A stretch of DNA of 64,000 bases from Clostridia bacterium (GTDB lineage Bacteria > Bacillota > Clostridia > Oscillospirales > CAG-272). Each line of letters opens with the position of its first letter. Positions within the stretch are counted from its first letter, which is position 1. Under the pieces are notes generated by a model. It was not told the DNA's origin. It worked only from the letters and a program-made list of their open reading frames with translations, and made no database searches. Positions 17,361 through 26,330 of this stretch are shown piece after piece. The stretch spans positions 1 to 64,000 of the forward strand of contig JAFQDF010000022.1 of the NCBI GenBank assembly GCA_017416185.1. The letters are read 5' to 3'. The position numbers and the translations under genes were made by a program.

Positions 17361-18308
17361 TTACGATACAACGTTTTTCGGTGTTCCCTTAAGAAAGGCT
17401 TTAACATTATCCTCAACGATACCCATCAGTCTTTTTCGTGTTGACAGGGGAGCCCATGCGATGTGAGGTGTCATAATGAGATTTGGTATTCTGCTGTTAA
17501 GGGGGCTGTCTATGACTTGCGGCTCTGTTGTAAGGACGTCAATGGCTGCTGCAGCTATCCGACCCTCCTTTAGAGCTCTGGCAAGATCATCTTCGTCATT
17601 TACACCGCCTCTTGCTGTGTTTACGTATAATGCAGTCGGTTTGCAGAGACAAAATTGCTCGTAGGTCATCAGTCGCTCAGTACCCTCGTTTAAGGGACAG
17701 TGAAGGGAAATTATATCCGATACAGACAACAGTTCCTCAAGGGGTAGATAGTTGGCGTCGCTATCCCTGACCGTTCTTGTGTAAGCTACGACATTTATGC
17801 CGAAGGCTTTGGCGATTTCCGCAACTCTTCTACCGATAGAGCCGTAGCCTATGATTCCGATGGTTTTACCGCACAGCTCATCGGTAGGAAACACAAAAGG
17901 TGAAAACATAGGCGATGCGCTCCAGCCGCCTTCGTGTACAAAGCGGTCATACCGGCCTACCTTGCTGTAATGCTCCAGTATCAGCGCAAAGGTGTGCTGA
18001 GCAACGGCGTCAGTAGAATAGCTGCCTGCGTTACATACTGTGATACTATGATCATGACAATATGCAGTATCGATATTATTGTAGCCTGTCGCAAAGAGAC
18101 ATATCAGCTTAAGTTTTTTTGTCTGCTCAAGAACCTGCCGTGTGATAAGGGTTTTATTACAGAGAACGATGTCAGCATCACATACACGCTCTGCAACTTG
18201 ATCGGGAAGTGTGTTATCGTACTTTATAAGCTCGCCGTATTTTGCAAAAATATCTATATCTACATCGCCTTGAGTAACGGTCATTGCATCTGTGATAACT
18301 ATTTTCAT
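17361..18308 (-). CDS. D-2-hydroxyacid dehydrogenase
   Basis: NAD(P)H-dependent oxidoreductase of the D-isomer 2-hydroxyacid family; glycerate/hydroxypyruvate or similar substrates are likely. The Rossmann motif is GIIGYGSIGRRV near residue 145. The catalytic triad is visible: Arg in NTARGGVNDE, Glu in DVLTTEP, His in TPHIAWAP. The PHIAWA form is common in hydroxypyruvate reductase-like members. About 315 residues, full length. ATG 18308 was chosen because GGAG lies 7 nt upstream; the frame extends to a TTG at 18314. It is monocistronic and convergent with addA. Confidence 0.9.
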   Translation of the reverse strand: MKIVITDAMTVTQGDVDIDIFAKYGELIKYDNTLPDQVAERVCDADIVLCNKTLITRQVLEQTKKLKLICLFATGYNNIDTAYCHDHSITVCNAGSYSTDAVAQHTFALILEHYSKVGRYDRFVHEGGWSASPMFSPFVFPTDELCGKTIGIIGYGSIGRRVAEIAKAFGINVVAYTRTVRDSDANYLPLEELLSVSDIISLHCPLNEGTERLMTYEQFCLCKPTALYVNTARGGVNDEDDLARALKEGRIAAAAIDVLTTEPQVIDSPLNSRIPNLIMTPHIAWAPLSTRKRLMGIVEDNVKAFLKGTPKNVVS

Positions 18309-18370
18309 ATTCAATCTCCTGTGATTTATAATTTAATTGTATTATAAAAACTTGTTTTCGTCAATAAGTA

Positions 18371-18399
18371 TTGAAAAAAATTGATGTTTATGTTATTAT
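18371..18399 (+). promoter_or_regulatory. SigA-type promoter of lon
   Basis: TTGAAA, a 17-bp spacer and TATTAT, 32 bp before the lon start codon. No CIRCE or CtsR-type heat-shock operator is recognisable next to it. Confidence 0.55.
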
Positions 18400-18431
18400 A
18401 ATATAATAATATTATTTTGTTGGAGATATCA

Positions 18432-20762
18432 ATGCCGCGTTATATAGAAAAACTTGAAATGATGAATATTACCTGTATTGTTGCGCGTAATACCGTTGCG
18501 TTTCCTTTTCTTCCTCTTAGTCTTGAGATAATCGGAGACGAGGATGTGGACGCCTGCGAGAGTGCCGCTGACAGTCAGGACTATATATTGATACTTGCAC
18601 AGAAGGATCCTGCTGTTGAAGAGGTTGAGGCAGAGGACCTTTATGATATCGGTACGGTATGTCGTATCAAACAGTTTTTAAGACTTCCCGAGGGCAATGC
18701 ACGTCTTACTGTGGAGGGTGTGTACCGAGCTAAGGTTCTGGGACTTGAAAAATCCGAGGGCATCTGGCGTGCCGAGGTTATGACCAAGGCTATCAACGTC
18801 AATGAAAATACTGCAAAGGCACAGGCACTCATACGTGAAGTTGATCTTCAGTTTGAGGAATTTAAAAAGTTTAACCCAAAGCTATCCGGTGAGATAGTTG
18901 CCGCTGTCAATACCATAAAAGAGCCGGGGCTTCTCTGTGATTTTATTGCAGCAAATGTTCTTGTTGCCTTTGCGGATAAGCAGTTGACACTTGAAGTATT
19001 TGATCCGATCAAACGTCTTGAAAAGCTGGCTGTAATTATGGGCAGAGAGATTAAGATACTGTCCACCGAGCTTAATATACACAATAAGGTCAGAGCTCAG
19101 ATCGAGGATAATCAGAGAGAGTATTATCTCCGCGAACAGCTTAAAGTAATTCAAAATGAGCTCGGTGAGGGAATCGGTGACAGCGAGATAGATGAATATG
19201 ATGAGATGATATATAACGCTCATCTGCCGGAGGAGGTCGAAGCCAAGCTTTTGAAGGAACTGAAAAAGTTAGCAAAGACACCTTATGCTTCCTCCGAGGC
19301 TGCGGTTATCCGCTCTTATATCGAGACTTGTCTTGAAATACCCTGGTCCAAGGTTACAGAAGACCGAGATGATATAGAAAATGCCTCCAAGATACTTGAG
19401 GCAGACCATGACGGTCTGAGTAAAGTAAAGGAAAGAATTCTTGAGTTTCTTTCGGTAAAGAAGCTTAACTCAAAACTAAATAATCAGATACTTTGTCTCG
19501 TAGGTCCTCCCGGTACAGGTAAGACATCTATATGTGAGTCTATCGCTCGTGCTCTTGAGCGTAACTATGTCAGAGTGTGTTTGGGCGGTGTACGTGACGA
19601 GGCAGACATAAGAGGTCACAGAAGAACGTATATAGCATCTATGCCGGGTCGTATAGTCAACGGACTTGTGCAGGCAGGTTCCCGTAATCCGCTTATGCTC
19701 CTTGATGAGATAGACAAGCTGACAAGGGATTCTCACGGGGATCCATCCTCGGCTTTGCTCGAGGTGCTGGATTCTGAACAGAATAAGCATTTCCGCGATC
19801 ATTTCGTTGAAATGCCCATAGATCTCTCCGACTGTCTTTTTATTGCAACCGCCAACAGTCTTGATACTATCCCGAGACCTTTGCTTGACCGTATGGAGAT
19901 AATCGAACTGGATATATACAACAGATATCAGAAGCTTGATATCGCTAAGCATCATCTTGTTCGTAAACAGTTGAAAAATCACGGCCTTACAGCAAGACAG
20001 CTTCGTATAACGGATGACGCCCTCTATGAGATCATTGATAACTATACCCACGAGGCAGGTGTACGTAACCTGAACCGTGAGATAGCCTCTGTTTGCCGAA
20101 AAGCAGCGAAGCGCATAGTTACAGGTAAGTGTAAGAGCTGTACTGTGACAGCAAAGAATCTTCAGGACTATTTAGGTTCAAAGAAAATCAGTGACCGTAA
20201 GATATCAGAAACAGATCAGGTAGGAATCGTAAATGGTCTTGCATATACGCAGCTTGGCGGTGACATACTGAGAATTGAGGTTGCTGCAATGCAGGGTACG
20301 GGAAAGCTTGAACTTACAGGATCTCTTGGTGACGTAATGAAGGAGTCAGCAAGAGCTGCTGTTACTTGTATAAGGCAAAGATGTTCCGTGCTTGGTATAG
20401 ATGCTGATTTCTATAAGAATAAGGACATACATATTCACGTTCCGGAAGGTGCTGTTCCAAAGGACGGTCCTTCAGCCGGGGTTACTATGGCTGTGGCTCT
20501 CGCAAGTGAGCTTACCGGAAGAAAGGTAAGACGTGACATTGCCATGACAGGAGAGATAACTCTTCGGGGCAACATTATTGCCATAGGTGGACTTAAGGAA
20601 AAATCAATGGCGGCACTTAAGGCGGGTGTAAAAACAGTCCTTGTTCCGAGAGAGAATATAAGGGATCTTGAGGATGTTGATAATGCCGTCAAAACAGGGA
20701 TTAAATTTATACTCATTGATACAATAGACGATGCTTTGAATGCAGCATTAACAGAGGAATAA
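18432..20762 (+). CDS. lon: ATP-dependent protease Lon
   Basis: Cytoplasmic AAA+ serine protease that degrades misfolded and regulatory proteins. The N-terminal substrate domain (about 1-200) is followed by the AAA+ module with Walker A GPPGTGKTS near residue 358 and Walker B MLLDEIDKL. The protease domain has the Ser-Lys dyad: S681 in KDGPSAGVT and K724 in GLKEKS. The 776-residue length is normal. ATG 18432 has GGAG 6 nt upstream; two in-frame TTG codons at 18417 and 18420 are less likely starts. engB follows after 2 nt, as in Bacillus. Confidence 0.95.
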   Translation: MPRYIEKLEMMNITCIVARNTVAFPFLPLSLEIIGDEDVDACESAADSQDYILILAQKDPAVEEVEAEDLYDIGTVCRIKQFLRLPEGNARLTVEGVYRAKVLGLEKSEGIWRAEVMTKAINVNENTAKAQALIREVDLQFEEFKKFNPKLSGEIVAAVNTIKEPGLLCDFIAANVLVAFADKQLTLEVFDPIKRLEKLAVIMGREIKILSTELNIHNKVRAQIEDNQREYYLREQLKVIQNELGEGIGDSEIDEYDEMIYNAHLPEEVEAKLLKELKKLAKTPYASSEAAVIRSYIETCLEIPWSKVTEDRDDIENASKILEADHDGLSKVKERILEFLSVKKLNSKLNNQILCLVGPPGTGKTSICESIARALERNYVRVCLGGVRDEADIRGHRRTYIASMPGRIVNGLVQAGSRNPLMLLDEIDKLTRDSHGDPSSALLEVLDSEQNKHFRDHFVEMPIDLSDCLFIATANSLDTIPRPLLDRMEIIELDIYNRYQKLDIAKHHLVRKQLKNHGLTARQLRITDDALYEIIDNYTHEAGVRNLNREIASVCRKAAKRIVTGKCKSCTVTAKNLQDYLGSKKISDRKISETDQVGIVNGLAYTQLGGDILRIEVAAMQGTGKLELTGSLGDVMKESARAAVTCIRQRCSVLGIDADFYKNKDIHIHVPEGAVPKDGPSAGVTMAVALASELTGRKVRRDIAMTGEITLRGNIIAIGGLKEKSMAALKAGVKTVLVPRENIRDLEDVDNAVKTGIKFILIDTIDDALNAALTEE

Positions 20763-20764
20763 AT

Positions 20765-21361
20765 ATGGCGATTAATTTACAGAATGTAAAACTTGAGATG
20801 ACAGCGGGCCTGAAAAGTCAGTTTCCAAAGAACAACCTGCCTCATCTTGTTTTCTCCGGACGCTCAAATGTGGGAAAAAGCTCACTTATAAACACGCTGC
20901 TTGGTAGAAATAAGTTGGCAAGAGTTTCCTCAGCTCCGGGCAAAACAATAACTATCAACTTTTATAACATAGACAATAAGTTTTATTTTGTTGACCTTCC
21001 CGGCTACGGCTTTGCTAAGCGTCCGCCGAAGGAGAGGGCTGTATGGCAGAAGCTGGTCAATGACTATATGGTCGAGGCAGGTGAGCGCAGTGCGCCTATG
21101 TTTGTGATGCAGCTCGTTGATATGAAGGTGGGAACAACAGCCGATGACTGTATGATGCTTGACTGGCTCAATCAAACAGAAACCGACTATATGATCGTTG
21201 CAACTAAAGCGGACAAGCTTAACACAACCCAAAAGAAAAAGCAATACGAGAAATTAAGTAATCACGAGCTTATTCGTGACGGTACCGAGATAATTCCTTT
21301 TTCTGCTCTTAAGGGTGATGGAAAAAATGATATATGGAATGTGATCAATAGGGTGGTATGA
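20765..21361 (+). CDS. engB: Ribosome biogenesis GTPase EngB (YsxC/YihA)
   Basis: Essential GTPase for 50S ribosomal subunit assembly. 198 residues, normal. G1 is GRSNVGKSSL, G3 is DLPGYGFAKRP, G4 is ATKADKL, and the G5 region is FSALKGDG. The gene starts right after lon, an arrangement shared with Bacillus subtilis lonA-ysxC, so the two are probably co-transcribed. Confidence 0.95.
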   Translation: MAINLQNVKLEMTAGLKSQFPKNNLPHLVFSGRSNVGKSSLINTLLGRNKLARVSSAPGKTITINFYNIDNKFYFVDLPGYGFAKRPPKERAVWQKLVNDYMVEAGERSAPMFVMQLVDMKVGTTADDCMMLDWLNQTETDYMIVATKADKLNTTQKKKQYEKLSNHELIRDGTEIIPFSALKGDGKNDIWNVINRVV

Positions 21362-21381
21362 TCGCATTGAAAGGAAAATAA

Positions 21382-22056
21382 ATGCTATATTCACTTTTCC
21401 GTAATGGATTTTCAAGAGAAGCACTTATATGGGTGCTGTGCAGTGTACCGATAATAATTATGGCACTCTGTGTACATGAATCAGCTCACGGTATTGCAGC
21501 TAAGGCGATGGGCGATCCTACTGCCTACAACCTCGGACGTATCAGCCTTAACCCCCGTAAGCATCTTGATCCTATTGGTTCATTGCTTATGTTTGTGTTC
21601 GGATTTGGCTGGGCAAAGCCCGTACCCATAAATACCCGGTATTTTCGTAATCCAAAATGGGGTATGGCGATATCTGCCCTTGCAGGGCCTCTATCTAACG
21701 TTATTTGCTCGTATATTTTTTACGTTCTGTGCGTTTTGATTGAGACTCATCTTGTAATACGTTCTGAAGGTATGCTTATTGTAGCGACAACAGTGCACGC
21801 GTTGTGCTACGTAGGTTATCTGTTAAATCTTTCTCTTGCTGTGTTTAACCTTCTGCCCGTGCCGCCCCTCGACGGAAGCCGTATACTGTTCGCAGTCCTT
21901 CCCGCAAAAGCATATTTCGGTGTTATGAAATATGAGAGATATATCTATATAGGTGTTCTTGTACTGATTATGACAGGTATGCTTGATATTCCGCTTGCCC
22001 TTGTGCGTCAGGGAATTACAAAATTATTTGAATTATCTATTGCTTGGATGGTATAG
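21382..22056 (+). CDS. Site-2 protease family (M50) membrane metalloprotease
   Basis: Intramembrane zinc protease of the rhomboid-independent S2P type, related to FtsRip/YwhC-like proteins of Firmicutes. Zinc ligands are in HESAHG (HExxH) and, in the C-terminal half, LPVPPLDGSRIL (the NxxPxPxLDGxxIL-type motif with the Asp ligand). Several transmembrane helices are seen. 224 residues. It lies directly before scpA with a 1-nt gap, a common clostridial arrangement. The physiological substrate is unknown. Confidence 0.88.
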   Translation: MLYSLFRNGFSREALIWVLCSVPIIIMALCVHESAHGIAAKAMGDPTAYNLGRISLNPRKHLDPIGSLLMFVFGFGWAKPVPINTRYFRNPKWGMAISALAGPLSNVICSYIFYVLCVLIETHLVIRSEGMLIVATTVHALCYVGYLLNLSLAVFNLLPVPPLDGSRILFAVLPAKAYFGVMKYERYIYIGVLVLIMTGMLDIPLALVRQGITKLFELSIAWMV

Positions 22057-22057
22057 A

Positions 22058-22816
22058 ATGTCTGAAACTCTGAATTTTAAGCTTGAGATATTTGAAGGTC
22101 CTCTTGATCTTCTGCTGTCTCTAATATCAAAAAACAAGGTTGATATATACGATATTCCCATTTCGCTGATACTTGACCAATACCTTGAATATCTTGAAGC
22201 AATGCGAAGAATGGATATGGATATCGCAGGTGAATTTATCACTATGGCTTCAGAGCTTATGCTGATAAAAAGCAGAATGCTTCTGCCTAAGTCGCCGCTC
22301 GAGGATGAGATAGATCCGAGAGAACGTCTGGCTCAGGCACTTATTGAATATAAGCGTGCTAAGGAAGCTGCAGTTTTGCTGAACGAAAGCTATTTAAAAT
22401 ATGCCGGTAGAATCACCAAGCCGATGGACGAGGCACCTTTTCAGGCTATACCCGAGCTTGCAGATCAGGATGTCAAACTGCTTGAGGAGGCATTCATAAG
22501 GCTTGTACAGAGGGCAAAGCAACTTAAGGAAACTATGCAGCTGCCAGAAAAGACCCTTGAAAATCTACTGAAAAAACGCGTTACACCTGTACCCGAGCGT
22601 ATAGTTGGTATAATGAGGTATCTGTATAGGAACGGAAGAACCAGTTTTGACGACCTTATGCTTCAATCAAAGACACGTTCTGATATTATAGCCTCATTTG
22701 CAGCTTTACTTGAACTACTCAAGGCAAGACGTGTTATGATTGCAAAAGATGATGGCGATGAGATCGTTTTAGAGCTTAACAAGAGAGGTAAAGCTTCAAA
22801 TGAACAAAAAGAATGA
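22058..22816 (+). CDS. scpA: Segregation and condensation protein A
   Basis: Kleisin subunit of the SMC-ScpAB condensin, bridging SMC heads in chromosome segregation. The conserved start is FKLEIFEGPLDLLLSLI, followed by VDIYDIPIS and SELMLIKSRMLLP, and a C-terminal winged helix. About 252 residues, normal. ATG 22058 is used because homology begins there; the open frame runs upstream into the M50 gene. The end overlaps the scpB start by 17 bases. Confidence 0.95.
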   Translation: MSETLNFKLEIFEGPLDLLLSLISKNKVDIYDIPISLILDQYLEYLEAMRRMDMDIAGEFITMASELMLIKSRMLLPKSPLEDEIDPRERLAQALIEYKRAKEAAVLLNESYLKYAGRITKPMDEAPFQAIPELADQDVKLLEEAFIRLVQRAKQLKETMQLPEKTLENLLKKRVTPVPERIVGIMRYLYRNGRTSFDDLMLQSKTRSDIIASFAALLELLKARRVMIAKDDGDEIVLELNKRGKASNEQKE

Positions 22817-23366
22817 AAACATACTTGAGATAGAGAGAACAATAGAGGCTCTGCTGTTTGCTACGGGTGATCCTGTTACATATGAAAAGATCGCATCTCT
22901 TCTTGAACTTACTCCCGGACAGGTAAAGAGTATCGCACTCGATATGCAGGAGAATTATGCCGATCGAGGAATACAACTACTTTGCTACGATACAGCCTGT
23001 CAGCTTTGTACCAAGGAAAAGTATGAAGATGTGATCAAGGATTGTCTCGGCATTAAGAAAAACGGAGCACTTTCTAAATCCAGTCTTGAAACTCTTGCTA
23101 TAATTGCCTACAATCAGCCTGTCACAAGAGCCTACGTTGAGGAAGTAAGGGGAGTTGATTCCGCATATGCCTTTGGTATTCTTATACAGAGGGAGCTTAT
23201 CGAGATCAAGGGAAGGCTTGACGTGCCCGGCAGACCTAATCTATATGGTACGACAAAGGATTTTTTGAGGATATTCGGTTTGTCATCTCTCAGCGAGCTA
23301 CCTAAGGTTGAATCGCTTGCAGTTGCAGAGGGCGAGGATGTAAAAGAGGAAAACAAGGAACAGTAA
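22800..23366 (+). CDS. scpB: Segregation and condensation protein B
   Basis: Winged-helix partner of ScpA in the SMC complex. 188 residues. Typical motifs are EALLFATGDPVTYEKIA near the start, LSKSSLETLAIIAYNQPVTR in the middle, and GRPNLYGTTKDFLRIFGL near the end. An acidic low-complexity tail (EDVKEENKEQ) follows. It is translationally coupled to scpA. Confidence 0.95.
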   Translation: MNKKNENILEIERTIEALLFATGDPVTYEKIASLLELTPGQVKSIALDMQENYADRGIQLLCYDTACQLCTKEKYEDVIKDCLGIKKNGALSKSSLETLAIIAYNQPVTRAYVEEVRGVDSAYAFGILIQRELIEIKGRLDVPGRPNLYGTTKDFLRIFGLSSLSELPKVESLAVAEGEDVKEENKEQ

Positions 23367-23396
23367 TTAATCTGAATCAATAAGGGGGCGATAAAT

Positions 23397-23987
23397 ACGG
23401 TTTGGATAATAGTATCGGCAATCATTGCATTTATCGCACTTATTCTTTTCAGTTACGTCAAAATTCACGTTGTTTATGATGGTGAAATTACTGCATATCT
23501 CAGACTTTTGGGAATAATCAGAATAAGGCTTTATCCCGAAAAAGGTCCGAGAATGTACCTCAAGGCTTCAAAAGTAAAGTCTGAAAGAAAAGTAAAACCG
23601 TCAAATAAGAAGAAGGCTAAGTCTGATATAGAAAAAAGGGGAATCAAGGAACTTCTTGACGAACTTTACAGCCTGATTTCAATAATACTTAAGCGTTTTG
23701 CTTATAGGGTCAAGGTACGTATTAAAAGTCTCGATATTATCGTTGCCACAGAGGATCCTTGCAGAACCGCTCTTGTATATTCAGCAGTGTGTAATTCCTT
23801 GAATCTGCTGACTGAACTTTTTACAGGCTATGATAAGCTTGAATACAAAGTTGATTCAATGACCTGTAAGTGCGATTTTCTCACGGAAAAGTTCAGCTTT
23901 GATATGAATGTGGAAATAAAAATTCGTGTAAAAAGCGTTATATCCTCGGTAATCGGGGTATTATTTGATTTGATAAACAAGAGATAA
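23397..23987 (+). CDS. DUF2953 family membrane protein with probable ACG start
   Basis: DUF2953 proteins are small, one-pass membrane proteins next to scpB and ytfJ in many spore formers; their function is unknown. The homologous reading frame begins well before the first ATG (23508). From 23403 it reads WIIVSAIIAFIALILFSYV then KIHVVYDGEI, a clear N-terminal membrane helix. No ATG, GTG or TTG occurs in frame before 23508. The strong ribosome site AGGGGG (23383-23388) is 8 nt from ACG at 23397. I therefore place the start at ACG. Alternatives are a start-codon mutation giving a dead gene, or a truncated product from 23508. The soluble part is Lys-rich, then acidic/aromatic strands typical of the family. 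Confidence 0.7.
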   Translation, partial: TVWIIVSAIIAFIALILFSYVKIHVVYDGEITAYLRLLGIIRIRLYPEKGPRMYLKASKVKSERKVKPSNKKKAKSDIEKRGIKELLDELYSLISIILKRFAYRVKVRIKSLDIIVATEDPCRTALVYSAVCNSLNLLTELFTGYDKLEYKVDSMTCKCDFLTEKFSFDMNVEIKIRVKSVISSVIGVLFDLINKR

Positions 23988-24005
23988 AATTCGGAGGAAA
24001 ATATT

Positions 24006-24434
24006 ATGGATAACAAAATCAGCGACATAATCAGAACTTCCCTTGAAAATGTCAAGGAGATTGTTGACAGCAATACAGTTATCGGCGAAGCAGTACCTAC
24101 ATCAAACGGTACCGTTATTATTCCGGTTTCCAAGGTATCTATAGGTATAGCTACCGGTGGACTTGATTATAAGGGAAAAAATAAAGAGGCAAACAAGCCT
24201 AACAACTTTGGCGGAGCAGGTGGAACCGGTGTGTCCGTAAAGCCTGTTGCATTTCTTATTGTGAAAAATGACGGTAACGTTGAGTTGCTTAACGTCGATA
24301 ATCCTACTATCGCAGGAACAGATGACACTGTTGAAATGATCGCTTCATTTATTAAAAAGTCTCCTGATATTATTTCAAAGATTAAATCTGTTTTCAAGAA
24401 GGATAATTCTGAGGGAGATAAGGCGGCAGAATAA
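24006..24434 (+). CDS. ytfJ: Sporulation protein YtfJ / GerW family
   Basis: YtfJ (GerW) is a forespore protein needed for normal spore germination in Bacillus. 142 residues. The conserved core is TSLENVKEIVDSNTVIGEAV then NGTVIIPVSKVSIG, followed by a glycine-rich segment with FGGAGGTG, and VKPVAFLIV. A GGAGGAAA ribosome site lies 7 nt before the ATG. The position between DUF2953 and a dacB-like gene matches the usual clostridial order. Confidence 0.92.
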   Translation: MDNKISDIIRTSLENVKEIVDSNTVIGEAVPTSNGTVIIPVSKVSIGIATGGLDYKGKNKEANKPNNFGGAGGTGVSVKPVAFLIVKNDGNVELLNVDNPTIAGTDDTVEMIASFIKKSPDIISKIKSVFKKDNSEGDKAAE

Positions 24435-24450
24435 GGGGACACGCCCGTTC

Positions 24451-24474
24451 ATATAGTGTAATAAAACTATATGT
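24451..24474 (+). promoter_or_regulatory. Inverted repeat before the dacB-like gene
   Basis: CATATAGT and ACTATATG form a perfect 8-bp inverted repeat with an 8-nt spacer, ending just before the GGGTGAT ribosome site. It may be an operator or a hairpin near the ribosome site. It is not followed by a U-run. Confidence 0.45.
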
Positions 24475-24484
24475 GGGTGATGTT

Positions 24485-25606
24485 ATGAAAATTAAAAGTG
24501 TTGTATGCACCATACTGTTCCTTATTTTTGTGCCCTTTGATATCTTTGCATCGGGCGTTGCGTTGCTTGAAGAACAGCAGGTCCTTGGAATGTCAGGCGG
24601 TTCAGCACAGAGCTGTGTAACGTACTGTCTTGATACAGATGAAGTTATATATGGTACAAACGAGCATTTAAAGTTACCGATGGCAAGTACAACTAAGATT
24701 ATGACTGCGATAATCGTTCTCGAAAACACGGATACTGATGAAGTTGTCAGCATCCCTGACTCAGCGGTTGGTGTTGAAGGTTCTTCAGCTTATCTTATGA
24801 AGGGCGAGAGGTTGAGCGTAACAGAGCTTCTTTATGGGTTGATGCTTGAAAGTGCTAACGATGCGGCTGTCGCTCTTGCGATAATTACAGGTGGAGATGT
24901 TGACAATTTCGTTGCTTTAATGAATGAAAAGGCTGAAAGTATAGGGATGAAGGATACACATTTTACCAATCCTCACGGTCTTGATGACGAAGAACACTAT
25001 TCTACCTCATATGATATGGCATTACTATGCGATTATGCAATGAAGAATGAAAGGTTTGTCGAAATTTCGGGAACCTACAGATATGAGACAGAGAACCGGT
25101 TGTTTGTCAATCATAACAGGTTGCTTAAATCATATGAGGGTATTATAAGCGGCAAGACAGGCTACACAAGACGAAGCGGCAGATGTCTTGTTTCTGTTGC
25201 GCGACGAAATGGTGTTACAATGTGTGTTGTTACCCTTAATGATCCAAATGATTGGCAGGATCATAAATGTCTTTATGATGTTGCATTTGATACTTATGAA
25301 TGCCGAGAATTTGATCATACTGAGCTTACTGTGCCTGTTATATCCGGGCAAACAGGAGAGCTTATTGCGTTTTCAAAAGAAACCTCAATTGTGGTAAGAA
25401 AAGGCTCAGAACCGATTGAACTAAGGGTATACCGTGATCGGTTTATATATGCTCCCGTGAAAAAAGGTGACGTGATTGGATATATCTCTTACTGTGTCGG
25501 AGATAAAGAACTGGCAAGGGAAGAGCTTACTGCAGCGTCTGATATCCACAGAATTAAGAAGAGAACTTTTATAGAAAGGTTTTTATTATTTATATTTCAG
25601 GATTGA
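24485..25606 (+). CDS. dacB: D-alanyl-D-alanine carboxypeptidase (DacB/DacF type)
   Basis: Low-molecular-weight penicillin-binding protein (S11) trimming D-Ala from peptidoglycan stem peptides; sporulation versions lower cortex crosslinking. A signal peptide occupies about residues 1-22 (cleavage near FASG). Active-site motifs are STTK (in MASTTKIMTA), SAN (in ESANDAAVAL) and KTG (in SGKTGYT). A C-terminal PBP5-like beta domain and a hydrophobic, membrane-binding tail (FIERFLLFIFQD) follow. ATG 24485 has GGGTGAT upstream. The spmA-spmB genes that usually follow dacB are absent; rluB follows after 1 nt. Whether it is dacB or dacF cannot be settled here. Confidence 0.85.
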   Translation: MKIKSVVCTILFLIFVPFDIFASGVALLEEQQVLGMSGGSAQSCVTYCLDTDEVIYGTNEHLKLPMASTTKIMTAIIVLENTDTDEVVSIPDSAVGVEGSSAYLMKGERLSVTELLYGLMLESANDAAVALAIITGGDVDNFVALMNEKAESIGMKDTHFTNPHGLDDEEHYSTSYDMALLCDYAMKNERFVEISGTYRYETENRLFVNHNRLLKSYEGIISGKTGYTRRSGRCLVSVARRNGVTMCVVTLNDPNDWQDHKCLYDVAFDTYECREFDHTELTVPVISGQTGELIAFSKETSIVVRKGSEPIELRVYRDRFIYAPVKKGDVIGYISYCVGDKELAREELTAASDIHRIKKRTFIERFLLFIFQD

Positions 25607-25607
25607 T

Positions 25608-26330
25608 ATGGAACAAATAAGATTACAGAAGTTTGTTGCAGAGTGCGGTGTTATGAGCCGACGTGCGGCAGAAAAGGAAATATCGGCAGGCAATATCACC
25701 GTCAACGGCGAAGCTGTTGAGGTGGGAAGAGTAATAGATCCTGCAAAGGATAAGGTGAGATATAAGGGTAGACCTGTTATGCGTAAACGTAACAGCCATA
25801 AGGTATATCTTATGCTGAACAAGCCCAGAGGTTATATTACCACAATGTCGGATGACAAGGATAGAAAATGTGTAGCTTCTCTTATCCGAGATGTTGGGGA
25901 TAGAGTATACCCGGTAGGTAGGCTTGACTACGAGAGTGAGGGTATGCTTATAATGACAAATGACGGTGATTTAGCTAATAAGCTTATGCATCCTGCTCAT
26001 CACGTACCCAAGACATATAATTTCAGGGTTGAAGGCTCTGTTACTAAGGAGCAGCTCGCTCTTTTGTCTTCAGAAATGGTTATAGACGGATATAAGATCA
26101 AGCCTGTTGAATGCAAGGTGTTAAGATCAAAAAACGGATATACTGTTTTGGAAATGGTTCTCCACGAGGGCAGAAACAGACAGATAAGAAAGATGTGTGA
26201 GCAGGCGGAACTCGAGATATCCTATCTTCGCAGAATAGCTATAGGTGATATTGAGATGAAAGATCTCCGTGCGGGTCAGTGGAAGTGGTTGACCAAGGAA
26301 CAGATAAAGTATTTAAAGGAGTTTAAATAA
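25608..26330 (+). CDS. rluB: 23S rRNA pseudouridine synthase RluB
   Basis: Converts U2605 (E. coli numbering) of 23S rRNA to pseudouridine. An N-terminal S4 domain (RLQKFVAECGVMSRRAAEKEI) is followed by the RsuA-type catalytic domain. The catalytic Asp is D107 in VGRLDYESEGM. HEGRNRQIRKM is also present. 240 residues, normal. Its position after a dac gene matches the Bacillus dacB-spmA-spmB-rluB order with spmAB missing. Its stop codon overlaps the next start codon. Confidence 0.92.
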   Translation: MEQIRLQKFVAECGVMSRRAAEKEISAGNITVNGEAVEVGRVIDPAKDKVRYKGRPVMRKRNSHKVYLMLNKPRGYITTMSDDKDRKCVASLIRDVGDRVYPVGRLDYESEGMLIMTNDGDLANKLMHPAHHVPKTYNFRVEGSVTKEQLALLSSEMVIDGYKIKPVECKVLRSKNGYTVLEMVLHEGRNRQIRKMCEQAELEISYLRRIAIGDIEMKDLRAGQWKWLTKEQIKYLKEFK

